Shown: piece by piece, positions 26,790-36,660 of the stretch | Numbering within the stretch: position 1 is the first letter of the stretch | How the letters are laid out: each line of letters opens with the position of its first letter | The notes under the pieces: generated by a model | Databases searched by the model: none | What the model saw: only the letters and a program-made list of their open reading frames with translations | What the model was told of the DNA's origin: nothing | Assembly: GCA_907165065.1 (NCBI GenBank) | Contig: OU015528.1 | Location: 70,661,474-70,725,473 of the forward strand | Direction of reading: 5' to 3' | DNA: 64,000 bases | Source: Caprimulgus europaeus | Lineage: Eukaryota; Chordata; Aves; Caprimulgiformes; Caprimulgidae | Translations under genes and position numbers: made by a program

Positions 26790-27312
26790 TTCAAATAACT
26801 ACAAATTTTTATAGAAGAGGTACAATTGCCGCAAGTTAAAATAAATACATAAATTAAAAAACATTGGTTTTAGATATAGCTTTTTTTTACTAGTATATTT
26901 ACTACAAAATAGCCAAGAAAAACACATTTTATAGCCACTAAAAAAGGCATTGGTAAGACTGCCTCTTGTACTTCTCTGCATCCAAAAAAGTGAGATAAAT
27001 TTGAAAAAGAAAAGCACATATGTAATTCCTTGTTAACAACAAACTACTGAGTCTACTTTTTCCTACAACTTCCATAAACCTCTGAAGAGGTAATAAAAAT
27101 GGTGAAAGGAGCTCCACACATTTTTTTTATAAAAGGAGACCTGTATGAATAAAGGCACATAAACATCTTCCATACTTCATTTTAAAAATTAAGTACGGTA
27201 GTATTCTGAAAGAGCTAGGAACAATTTCTGGTATAGAACTAGTGTCCGTGGTGCTTTTATTAAACCAGATAATGAAAAAAAAAAAAGGTGTTTCCATTGC
27301 CTTCGAATCTTT

Positions 27313-27331
27313 CCCCTCCCCACCCACCCCC
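27313..27331 (-). other. G-quadruplex motif with one-base loops
   Basis: The plus strand has C-runs of 4, 4, 3 and 5 separated by single bases T, A and A. The minus strand therefore reads G5-T-G3-T-G4-A-G4. Four G-runs of at least three with one-nucleotide loops are the arrangement expected to fold into the most stable parallel quadruplexes. The surroundings are AT-rich, with an A-run 20-30 bp to the left (27275-27286). Confidence 0.75.
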
Positions 27332-28100
27332 ACCGCACTATTAGAGACAGAAACCAAATGATCTTGTAAAATAGAATGATGGAAGCACAAGACATTTAAA
27401 TTATACCAAAAAAATGGTATTGATTCTTCAAATAAGACCTTATATGTTTCCTCTTTCTGAACTTAGCACTAGTCAAGTTTTTCTGTCTGATCCGTTGTTT
27501 GCTGTCCTGTATTTTGAGTGGCTGGACTGCCTAGATTGTCTGGAAAGGAAAATGAAGAAAACCAGCCAAGACAATAAAGCTTTATGAAGTTTGAGTCAAT
27601 TAATTGCCTTTTTATGTTCTCTGCTACCAAATTGTTTTTCAGAGAGCAAAAAATGATATTGTTGGCTAATGGGATTATAATGCAATTAAACCAACAAGCA
27701 CATGAAACGCAATATACAAGCAATAAAGAAAACTGTCATTTTCATTGACTTCATGCCAAACACACTTTAAACTGACCTAACATGAAATTTGTCATGGGTA
27801 CATAATAACAATGACAGTTGAGGAATTTGCTTCTAAGAAGTCACATGATTAAAAGAAAGCTGTCAGAAAATTGCAGAAGGAAAGTCCCAAATTTTAATTC
27901 ATTCAGCTGCAGACCTTTCTAGGGGAGATAAAAGGCTGGAGTTCCCATGATAAAAACTACTCTCAGTGCTGTCACATGAATACTCATCACTGCCATTCAT
28001 AGCTTGGCTGCATCTTTGTCCATTACCCTCTCATGGAGGGTATCCCATCATCTTCATCAATTAGGTCCATATTATTCCCTTTTGCAAATAAGTCTGAACA
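27332..28100. other. Gene-free stretch
   Basis: No gene or transposon recognised. The 84-codon minus-strand frame here lacks motifs. Confidence 0.5.
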
Positions 28101-28527
28101 AGGAAACATAAGAATGATAGTATCAGATCAGAAGAACTCTTCACCTAACCCAGTATTCTGCCTCCAGCAGTGCGCGTAAGCTGTAACCTAGACAAAGTAA
28201 GAATGAGGGTACCATATATGAAAGCTTCTCCATATACTCTCCCAGCTTGTAGCTGTTTTCAGCTCAGTGAATTCTCTAAGATAGATGTAGTTTAATTATT
28301 CTCAGTGATTTTTTCTCTATGAACTTTTCCAGTCCATTCTATAAATTTTTAGCATGCACACCGTCCTTTGGAGAGAAGTCCTACAAATCTGTTATCCACT
28401 GTTTGAAGTATCACCTTCTTTTTTTATTTGTTTGTTTTACGCTTGATCCGTCCTTACTTCACCCTTACTACCTTATTTTCATCCTGTAAGACAATAAAAG
28501 ATCTATCACTAGCCTCCTTTTCCCTAA
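28101..28527 (-). mobile_element. Ancient CR1 LINE, 3' portion (split by LTR)
   Basis: Decayed antisense CR1 of the old amniote type. Landmarks read along the plus strand in the expected order: GAAACATAAGAATGATAG followed by CCCAGTATTCTGCCTCCAGC (old-CR1 3' end), then the antisense of the C-terminal coding region around 28320-28400 (TTCCAGTCCATTCTATAAAT, then CCTTTGGAGAGAAGTCCTAC) and 28480-28520. Every frame is broken. The homology stops at 28527, where an LTR begins, and resumes at about 29275, so this and the later segment are one element. Confidence 0.65.
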
Positions 28528-29159
28528 TGTCCTGGTTTGATCAAGATAGAGTTAATTTTCTTTTTAGCATTTTATTTGCAGTGTTTCAGTTCAGACTTTT
28601 TATGAGAAGAACGTTGATAACAGTGCTGGTGTTGTGAGTTGCTGCTGGAGCTCAAGGCCACCATGTTTGGCTGCTTCACAGCTGCATTAGGACTGGGAGG
28701 GAGAAGTGCAGTGAATAGCAAAGCCCAGAACTGGCATTTGGATGTGCCAATGAAATATCATATCCCGTCATGCCAGTATATTAACCAGGGCTGACCGGAA
28801 GACAGGGCACTTCTCTTCTGGGGGTACCTCTCTGGGGGATTGCTTGGGCTCAGTCTTCCGGGGTTTCGGTTTTGGGACTGTCTCTCCTCCTGGATCGTTA
28901 GCTGGCACAGGCTGGGCATTGGTCAGCGGGTGGTGAGCACTGTGTATCACTCATTTGTATAATTCTGTTATCACTGTTGTTATCATTATCATTTCATTTT
29001 AATTAGTAAATAGTTTTTATCTCAACCCGTGAGTCTCCTTGCTCTTCTTCCCAATTCTCTCCCCTACTCCCTGGGAGAGGGAGGGGGGAGGGTGAGAGAG
29101 CAGGCTGTGTTTGGCTGCAAGCTGCAAGCAAAAAGGGTGAATCCACCCAAACCAACACA
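28528..29159 (+). mobile_element. Endogenous retrovirus LTR (ERVK-like)
   Basis: A 632 bp LTR that begins TGTCCTGGTTTG and ends AACCAACACA, so it keeps the TG...CA retroviral ends. It aligns along its whole length with the minus-strand LTR at 46942-47650 and in its first part with the copy at 62296-62550. Shared words include GATAGAGTTAATTTTC, GAACGTTGATAACA, GGCATTTGGAT and TATCTCAACCC. A TATA-like word (GTATATTA, about 28776) follows a GTCATGCC word, as expected near the U3/R border. A G-rich run lies in the 3' part. No retroviral gene follows. The family assignment is from recognition, not a database search. Confidence 0.8.
29073..29092 (+). other. G-quadruplex motif inside LTR
   Basis: G3-AGA-G3-A-G6-A-G3, four runs with loops of 3, 1 and 1 bases, in the 3' third of the LTR. 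The copy at 46942-47650 does not keep four runs at the matching place. Confidence 0.6.
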
Positions 29160-29274
29160 GTCTTTTTTTTTGGCGCCCAGGGTGGGGCACAAAGGGTTGA
29201 GATAAAGACAGATTTGACCAGACTGTGTTAAAACAAATGTTAAAACATTAGCGATTTTGTAGACTTGAGCTATA
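29160..29274 (+). mobile_element. ERV primer-binding site and leader remnant
   Basis: Directly after the LTR end there is a short spacer with a T-run, then TGGCGCCCAGGGTGGGGCAC (29171-29190). This is placed and shaped like a tRNA-Lys-type primer-binding site with a few changes. About 85 bp of further sequence follows before the old CR1 resumes. No gag start and no second LTR are present, so the rest of the provirus was lost by deletion rather than by simple LTR-LTR recombination. Confidence 0.7.
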
Positions 29275-30740
29275 CCTTCCAAGTCATCGCTTTTCCAGAT
29301 GGAAAGGGTCTTAACATACTTAGAGAAACCATTACACAGCCCTGAACACCCTTATTGTCCTTCACTGCATCTTTTCCAGTTGTATTAATGTAATTTTTGA
29401 GAGATGGAGGTTAGATATAGTGTTTTCAAGATAAATATATACAGTGTTTTTTTGTTTTGTTGTCTAGCCCCTTACAAATAATTCTTAATACTGATTGGTT
29501 TTTTGACTTCTGCTGAGCTTTGAGCTGAAGTTTCCATTACACTATTGATCATAACCCCAGCTTCTCACAACTTGTGTTGCAATGATCAGCTCAGAGCCCA
29601 CCCTCTTATAGGTGATGGTGGAGTTCTTTTTCCCTGAGCGCATTATTTTATGTTTATCAATTTTGAATCCCATCTTTCATTTTATTACCTTATAGCTGAG
29701 TCTCATAAAGTCCTTTTGCAAGGCTTTACAGCCATTGCTCATCTCTACTATGTGATTAGTTTAACAACCTTCATAAACTTTCTTACCTTACTGATCATCC
29801 TCTGGTTCAGGTCAGTCATTTGTGAAATAAACACCACAGGTCTCAGTACAGATCCCTGCCAGACTGCACTGGTGTCCCTCTGTTGCAAGAGCTGGCCATG
29901 TATTTATTTCAGCTTTATGTTTTCAATCTTTTTGGCAAATGATTTATCTGTGCAAGGACATTCTTTCCTATGTTTTGCTTCTTGTTTTCTTAGATGCTAA
30001 TGCTGGGAGACTTTGTCAAAACCCTTTGGAAATCCAAACAGAACTGTATGAGCAACATACCTTTGTTCCTATGCTTTTGTTGACTCTTTTAAGGCATTCT
30101 ATTAGGTTATAAATACAATATATTGTTTTGTAAAAGCCATGTTGACACTTCCTAAGCAGACTATATACAAAGGTATCCACAGATTCTTTTCTTTATTACT
30201 ATTTCTAGTAATTTGGTAAGAGCAAATGTCAGACTTGGATTACTGTATCCTTCATAACTGCCCTTGAGCCATTCTTAAAGTAACTTTTGCCACTTTCTAG
30301 TCATCATATATTATGGTAATTTTTACAAGAGGTTACACATTACTATTAGCATTTCAGCTATCTCATCCTTTAAAGTGTCCATAGAATTCTTGGGTGATTA
30401 CCAAGCTCTGGTTCTGGCATTTTCTTGTTGATTTTGTTTATATATCCTATACTCTGTGGTCAGTTAAATTTTAGGCAGATGCCCTGAGTAATCTCCCACA
30501 ATGAAAGGTTCTGATTTAACTAGTTCCTTCCACAGTGATCAGCAATTGTTTTTCTTATATGATTTTGCCTGATGGCTTCCTGATTTTGATGAATTTGCAA
30601 ACAAGATTTATTATTTGTTTTCTTTTTGCTAGTTTTTCCTCAGTCTCTTTTTTTTTCCATGTCTTATTGTGTTTCCATTCATGGTCAGGTAGATTTCAAT
30701 TTCAGCATTACCTTAATGTAAGAAAGATACCTTTTTAAAA
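29275..30740 (-). mobile_element. Ancient CR1 LINE, coding portion (continued)
   Basis: Continuation of the old antisense CR1. Plus-strand landmarks in order: CCAAGTCATCGCTTTTCCAG (resumption after the LTR); TGTCCTTCACTGCATCTTTTCC (29358-29379); the antisense of the reverse-transcriptase SGVPQGS region at about 29850-29885; the antisense of motif A at 30009-30030, whose minus-strand reading is KGFDKVS; AAAAGCCATGTTGAC at about 30135; and ATTCTTGGGTGATTACCAAG (about 30385), from the region upstream of the catalytic core. All frames are heavily broken. A plus-strand open frame of 116 codons at 29650-30000 is an antisense artefact. The right limit is approximate. Confidence 0.65.
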
Positions 30741-31527
30741 TAAATTTCATTTATAAAGTTATTATCTATCTAAAGTCAGAGATGTATTGAGTATGAAGTG
30801 GCTTCTGAATCTGTTGTGCCATATTGTGCATTTTTTCCAACCTTCAAGAAGGGTATGTATACACCTTTTAACCTATAACAGGTGGCATGCAAAAAATGAA
30901 TAATGAGAGTCTTCACTGGCATAAATCAACTTTATTCTGTTTAATGAAAGGTCCACCTATTTCAGTATCTAGTGTTTAACAATGCCACTATCAGTGTTCA
31001 TGGAAAGAATAAAAGAACAGTAAAAGCACAGGCTGATTTTTCCCCTGGCCATGGAGCCTCTAACAGCTGCTATTTGGTCACTTCCTCATATTAAGTTTGC
31101 CCCATGTTTGATAGTCCCCAGAGTCCTTGTTCCTCTATGGATTTGTGTAATATTGCTTGGAACCCCACTATATATTTGAGCTTCACAATATCCCAAGGCA
31201 ATTAGTTGCCTGACTTATTTACTTATCCTGTTAGAAGTACCTTTTAGAAGGATATTATGATATCTTTTAATTAAAATTGTTACCAACTTCTGTCCTGTTT
31301 TCAGGTAAAGGGAATAAATTTTTGTGGTTCTATATGCAGTTACTAAAAAAAAAAAAATATATATAATATTTACTTCCATGATTAAAATTGTTTTCCAATT
31401 CAGATTAACCGCAGTCATCACAATAAACAGGCTACAAGCAAGCATGAATAAAATTTATACTTATTTTTTCTTTTTTTTTTTGAATCCACTGACATGTGTT
31501 GAACTTACCTAGTGTTTAGGCAGCACA
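30741..31527. other. Gene-free stretch
   Basis: No gene seen. It may contain further decayed sequence of the old CR1, but I cannot follow it. A-runs occur at 31345-31357 and a T-run at 31472-31481. Confidence 0.45.
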
Positions 31528-32072
31528 CAGAATCACAGAATGTTAGGGATTGGAAGGGACCTCGAAAGATCATCTAGTCCATCCCCCCTGCCAGAGCAGG
31601 AATACCTCGATGAGTTCACACAGGAAGGCATCCAGGCAGGTCTTGAATGTCTCTAGAGAAGGAGACTCCACAACCCCCCTGGGCAGCCTGTTCCAGTGCT
31701 CTGTTACCCTGAAAGAAGTAAAGAATTTCCTTCTCAAATTTAAGCGGAACCTCCTGTGTTCCAGCTTACACCCACTGCCCCTTGTCCTATCATTGGTCAT
31801 CACTGCAAAGAGCCTGGCCCCATCCTCCTGACACTCACCCTTCAAATATTTATAAACATTAATAAGGTCCCCCCTCAGCCTCCTCTTCTCCAAGCTAAAG
31901 AGGCCCAGTTCCCTCAGCCTTTCCTCATAAGGGAGATGCTCCACTCCCTTAATCATTTTGGTGGCTCTGTGCTGGGCTCTCTCAAGCAGTTCCCTGTCCT
32001 CCTTGAACTGTGGGGCCCAGAACTGGACACAATATTCCAGATGTGGCCTCACCAGGGCAGAGTAGAGGGGAA
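31528..32072 (-). mobile_element. CR1 LINE, 5'-truncated, well preserved
   Basis: Starts at its 3' tail (CAGAATCACAGAATG, 31528-31542), runs through the conserved tail word AAAGATCATCTAGTCCA and the antisense of the C-terminal part of ORF2, and stops abruptly near 32072. The 5' truncation is typical of CR1. No target-site duplication is visible, also typical. The open reading frame and close match to the CR1 pattern suggest this is one of the younger copies in the window. Confidence 0.92.
31570..32052 (-). pseudogene. CR1 ORF2 C-terminal fragment, frame intact
   Basis: A 160-codon open frame encoding the part of CR1 ORF2 downstream of the reverse-transcriptase catalytic core. It begins with [13 protein letters not shown], then carries [55 protein letters not shown], and ends near the normal C-terminus after [19 protein letters not shown]. 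All catalytic motifs (endonuclease and YADD-type RT core) are absent because the element is 5'-truncated, so the product could not drive retrotransposition. The apparent start is an internal Met of the larger ORF. The stop at 31570 lies shortly before the 3' UTR. No stop or frameshift interrupts the retained part, unlike the other CR1 copies here. Confidence 0.85.
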
Positions 32073-32118
32073 AGTTTGGAAGAACTTTGCAGTCTAGAAG
32101 CAGTTTGGAAGAACTTTG
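32073..32118. repeat. 17 bp direct repeat, 29 bp period
   Basis: AGTTTGGAAGAACTTTG occurs at 32073-32089 and again at 32102-32118, immediately beyond the 5' end of the CR1. Both copies are on one side of the element, so this is not a target-site duplication. Confidence 0.75.
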
Positions 32119-34053
32119 TCTTTAGCTGAAAGAGAAGGAAAACTCATCTGACTAAAGAAAAAATTCTATGCTTTAGAAAAAGCTGTTGTAACCAGCTGTT
32201 ACGATCATTACAGCCCAAATTGGATCCACCACCCATGAATATTTTAACTACACTGAAGGGTTTTGGTTTTTAAACACATTTCTTATTTTCATTTCCTTTA
32301 GTCCTTGAGGCATTTAACATATTTGAAGATACCAAAATAAATCATGCTCAAAATATCTAGAATTTGCTTTAATTAAGAGTTACATATTTATATTAAATTT
32401 TGTGGGAAAAAGAAATTTTAGGCCCTATAATAACTTTTTAAATGCAAATTTTACTGCTGTACACCACATTCCTTTGTCGTAATGATGGAATTATATAATG
32501 TTTAATGTTTCTGCAGTGTGATTCTCCCTCAGTAAATTCTTTGGAAAATTTTCAATTTTCTGTCTTTTGATAAACAAGTCTAGTTCCTAATGAAGCAAAG
32601 GACCACACTTAAAATTGCCTAAATTACCACCAGGAAAGATTTGTCTGATAAATGCAGCTCCTGAATTTCCTTCAAACAGTTCTTTTAAACTTGCAATTGA
32701 CACAAAGACCCAAATACTGATTCTGTGAAGGTTTATTTGTAAAAGCTTTATTACTTGCAGCCTTAGTTAGCCTCTTTGATTTTCCTTTAACCTCCATCTG
32801 TATTTGAAAATAAAATAGTCTAGGGTTCATTCTTTGGCCCTTAGATACCAAATGTCCATAATATACTTTTGTACCACTAAACTCTCTTCCTCTGCTAGAC
32901 AGAGCACCCTCATACACACTGTCTGTTGGGAGCAGCCCTGTTCTCAGCACTATCTGGGAGGATAAGAGTTGGCACAAGCCAAAACTGTGCCATAGGGCAT
33001 GCTTACCAGTACCCAGTACCATGTACCAGTGTCTGAACCTTGAGTCCTGCCCTGTTTGCTTTATTAGTATAAATACAACACTCAAATAATTCATGAGATA
33101 TAAAGGAGTTACTTCAGAGCTGAATTGTTGTTTTCAAACTACTTATTTAGATTTTTACAGTTCATTATGTGGTTTGACATCAGCAAAGGACAAGCCAAAG
33201 CACATGGTATTGCTTATTCTCCTTGACAGGCTTTTTCTGAACAAAGAATAAGAATAGAAGAGATAGTTGGGGGGAAAAAAAAAGAAAAAAAGAAAAAAAG
33301 GACTCAGTGAACTCTTCAGTTCTTCCTTCACTGAAACAGAAACATTTTAAAATCTAACTTGGTCTAGATAAATAAAAAATATCATTGTTAGTTATGCATA
33401 GCAATTTACTTCTTCACACAAGAATTATGATTCTGTAATCATAAAAAAACAAGCCAGATTTCCATATATCAAAAGGGAGAAAAAGCACTTAGTAAAAAAT
33501 GTTCATGAATATTATATAAAAGAATAAGAAGCAATGACAATGTACAGACTATTTTTAGGTTCTATATCCAAATCTACTCTTAATGTGGAAGTTCAGAGTA
33601 GTATAAATCAAACTTGAGGTAACACTATTTAAATTTTTGGTACATATGTTTTCCCATATATGCATATACCAATGCAGTGATTACTTTAAAGGAACATAGC
33701 ACTCAATGAAAAACAGCTACAAATGAAGGACACCAGACATTTTGTTTCATGATACTCTGACGTGATGTATTATCCTTCCTAAATCTAATAGGCACCAATA
33801 TACACAGGGTCAGATCTAGTTTTCTACAAGAAGTGAACTCTTTATGTTTATCTCTAAGGAGGATCTGAAGTGACACTTGCTGTTATTTCAGGTCTGTGTT
33901 AGCACAATGAAAGCAGGAAATTGTAGCTTCGGAGAATAAAAAGAGCAAAGTGGCTCACCCTGGCTAAAAACAGGTTTCATGACAGCTTTAATTGCAATGC
34001 AGACAAACAATAAAGGGGGAAGATCATAGGCAGGATTCATCATGTGAAGAAAA
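32119..34053. other. Gene-free stretch
   Basis: No gene or transposon recognised. A 140-codon minus-strand frame (32672-33094) has no motif I can name. An A-rich run with G interruptions lies at 33269-33301. Confidence 0.5.
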
Positions 34054-34135
34054 ATGCCTAAATTTTAATGCCTAGGTATAGATATTTGCATGCAAGTTAG
34101 GTATCTCAGCTCCTATTAAAGATAGTGGAGATATC
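34054..34135. repeat. Possible ancient amniote repeat
   Basis: The order GCCTAAATTTTAATGCCTAG, then AAGTTAGGTATCTCAGCTCC, then TATTAAAGATAGTGGAGATA resembles an old repeat in reptile genomes built from repeated TAGGTGCCTAAAT-like and CTCCTATTGAAG-like words. It is short and diverged, so this is tentative. Confidence 0.3.
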
Positions 34136-34334
34136 CACAGGGATGACTTGGTTGTCAGCACACATATGACTACTGCCAGTGCAGATGCCCCAAGCCTGGC
34201 TTGTTGTGCCAGGCCTCCAGCTGCTGCTCCAAAGCAGCAAGGGCTGATGTAGGGATCCTGTGTGTCCCTCCTGTGCAGATGCACTGGATGAACAAACTTA
34301 AGAGCAAAAAAGAGGGTGGAAGGATGGACTGGTA

Positions 34335-34500
34335 ACCTGGGAGGAATACAGAGAAATTGCCCAAGTGGCCAGGGGTCAGGTTAGGAAAGCCAAGGCCCTG
34401 ACAGAATTAAATTTGGCCAGAGATGTGAAGGGCAACCAAAAAAGCTTCCACAGGTATGCTGGGGAGAAAACTAAGGAAAATGTGGGCCCTCTAAAGCTAA
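34335..34500 (+). pseudogene. CR1 ORF2 segment upstream of RT (broken)
   Basis: The frame reads [20 protein letters not shown], then [14 protein letters not shown] and KENVGPL, which is the conserved linker before the CR1 reverse-transcriptase fingers. It ends at a deletion junction near 34493-34508, after which the original frame runs out of register into a stop at about 34617. The endonuclease domain is absent. It is non-functional. Confidence 0.8.
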
Positions 34501-34507
34501 AGAAACT

Positions 34508-35245
34508 GATGTCATCTACCTGGACTTGTGCAAGGCGTTTGACACCGTCCCACATGGCATCCCTATCTCTAAGCTGGAGACATGTGGGTTTGATGGATGG
34601 ACCACTCGGTGGATAAGGAATGGGCTGGATGGTCACACTCAAAGAGTTGTGGTCAACAGCTCAAAGTCTGAGTGGAAACCGGTGATGAGTGGTGTCCCTC
34701 AAGGGTCAGTATTGGGACCGGTGCTCTTCAACATCTTTGTTAGTGACATGGACAGTGGGATCGAGTGCACTCTCAGCAAGTGTGTTGACGATACCAACCT
34801 GAGTGGTGCGGTTGACATGCTGGAGGGGCGGGATGACATCCAGAGGGACCTTGACAGGCTTGAGAGGTGGGCCTGTGCTAACCTCATGAAGTTCAACAAG
34901 GCCAAATGTAAGATCATGCACCTGGGTCAGGGCAACCCAAAACATAAATACAGGCTGAGCGATAAATGGGTTAAGACCAGCTCTGAAGAAAAGGACTTGG
35001 GAGTGGTGATGGACAAGAAGCTCAACATGAGCCGACAGTATGTGCTTGCAGCTCAGAAGGCCAAATGTATGCTGGGTTGCATCAAAGGAAGCGTGGCCAG
35101 CAGGTCAAGGGAGGGGATTCTCCCCCTCTTCTCCATTCTCATAAGGCTCCACCTGGAGTGCTGTGTCCAGTTCTGGAGCCCTCCAACACAAGAAAGACAT
35201 GGACCTGTTAGAACGAGTCCAGAGGAGGCCATGAGGATGGTCTGA
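34508..35245 (+). pseudogene. CR1 ORF2 reverse-transcriptase fragment
   Basis: A frame open for about 245 codons with RT motif A ([11 protein letters not shown]; catalytic-type Asp at 34523-34525), motif B (SGVPQGSVLGP, 34688-34720) and motif C (34781-34792). The box usually read F/YADD is CVDD here: both aspartates are kept but the two residues before them are changed. After motif C come DLDRLERWA, FNKAKCKIMHLG and the EKDLGVVMD stretch, all typical of CR1. A frameshift near 35180-35190 takes the reading out of the C-terminal domain, which continues in other frames to about 35580. Endonuclease, fingers and an intact C-terminus are missing, so the enzyme would be inactive. Confidence 0.88.
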
Positions 35246-36349
35246 GGGCTGGAGCACCTCTCCTATGATGACAGGCTGAAAGAGTTGGGGCTGTTCAGCC
35301 TGGAGAAAAGAAGGCTCTGGGGAGATCTTATAGTGGCCTTGCAGTACCTGAAGGGGCCTACAAGAAAGCTGGGAAGGGACTTTTTACAAAGGCAGGTAGT
35401 GATAGAACAGTGGGTAATGGCTTCAGACTGGAAGAGGGTAGGTTTAGATTAGATAATAGGAAGAAATTCTTTCTTGTGAGGGTGGTCAGACACTGGAACA
35501 GGTTGGCCAGGGAGGTTGTGGACCACCCCTCCCTGCAAATGTTCAAGTCCAGATTGGATGAGGCTTTGAGCAACCAGGTCTAGTGGAGGGTGTCCCTGCT
35601 GATGACAGAGGGGTTGGAACTAGATGATCTTTAGGGTTCCTTGCAACCCAAACCATTCCATGATTCTATGATTCTATGTTGAGAATGAGCAAAATGTCCC
35701 TGGCTGCCAGTTCCCAGGCAAGCAAATCAAGTCCCTTGTCAACATAGTCAAGCAAGTCTGGAGAGCTACAGCCAGTCAGATGCAGGACTCTTTCTGTGTG
35801 TACTGGGTAGGTCTCCAGCCTCTATGGTGGGCAGACTTAGGGTCAGCTGTAACACCAAAATCACATGTAAATAAGTACACTTTCATATGTCTTAATCTGG
35901 ACCTCAACCTGACCCTGAAGACCTTTTTCAGATTCCCATATACAGGTATCTCCTGCTGTTTGAGATGCCTTAGTGAGCCTGGGATATATATGTAATGTAG
36001 TCTGTAGGAAACCCCTGGCTTTCTGGAGCAGCAATTGAAGTTCAACCAAGATACCACAGGGCATTTTATACGTGAGCAATGACTTGAAACTCAAATGTAT
36101 GGTAGTTAAGAAACATTTATAAGAAGCTGTGTGTTGTACCAAATCTTTGGCAGATCATGCTGTCTCTCTGTTTACCCCTTGGCAATATATTTTTCTAGCT
36201 GGACCAAGTGCATCCTTCCTAATCTCCACTTCTTCACATTGCCCTCTGCAGATTCTGCAGACTTTCTCATGACCCAAACCCAGTCCCACCCTGTTTTGCA
36301 TCACTTTCCCTCAGAGCCAGAGAAAAACTCCTTTAAATTGAGTTCCAGA

Positions 36350-36369
36350 TTTTTTTTTTTTTTTTTTTT
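36350..36369. repeat. Poly(T) run
   Basis: Twenty consecutive T with no recognised retroelement next to it. Confidence 0.9.
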
Positions 36370-36588
36370 GGTGGATGTGATACACTTTGTACAGTGAATG
36401 GCTGGTTGCACTGCTATAATGATGTATTGCAAGTCTTCTTCACATCACAAGCACCCAGGGACACATTGTCCTTCATGTCTTCTACTTCAGTCCCAAGTAG
36501 AAATGGCAGTAACAGCAAAATTCAATGAGACGATATGCTTCCAGAACATGTTGAGATAATTTTGTACTGGAAACTAAACTATTTTATT

Positions 36589-36660
36589 AAAAAAACCACC
36601 CCCCCCCCCAAGAAAAAAAAAAAACAAAAAAAAAAACAAAAACAACAAAAAGAGAGAAAT
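36589..36660. repeat. Poly(C) and A-rich low-complexity run
   Basis: An A-run leads into eleven consecutive C (36599-36609), followed by about 50 bp of A-runs interrupted by single C or G. Confidence 0.9.

Larger units (their letters stand above)
20996..27312. other. Gene-free stretch
   Basis: No gene recognised in about 6 kb. Open frames of 107 codons (22797-23120, plus) and 121 codons (25056-25421, minus) have no motif I can name and lie in ordinary AT-rich sequence. Simple repeats in this stretch are listed separately. Confidence 0.55.
34280..35678 (+). mobile_element. CR1 LINE with RT core, internally deleted
   Basis: The longest CR1 copy here (about 1.4 kb). It runs from the segment between endonuclease and reverse transcriptase, through RT motifs A, B and C and the C-terminal domain, to a complete tail ending TGATTCTATGATTCTATG at 35678. 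The part linking the N-terminal segment to RT motif A is missing: the word GTGGGCCCTCTAAAGC is followed within about 15 bases by the codons of motif A. In ordinary CR1 these are separated by roughly 150-200 codons. The 5' limit is approximate because the sequence before it is not clearly CR1. Confidence 0.92.

Noticed and set aside
29650-30000. Plus-strand open frame of 116 codons
   Set aside because: It lies antisense within the decayed CR1; the order of CR1 landmarks explains the sequence better than a gene.
31550-32097. Plus-strand open frames of 93 and 113 codons
   Set aside because: These are antisense shadows of the CR1 ORF2 fragment on the minus strand.
32073-32118. Direct repeat as a CR1 target-site duplication
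   Set aside because: Both copies lie on the same side of the element; target duplications flank it, and CR1 usually makes none.
32672-33094. Minus-strand open frame of 140 codons
   Set aside because: No domain, repeat family or signal peptide seen; insufficient support for a gene call.
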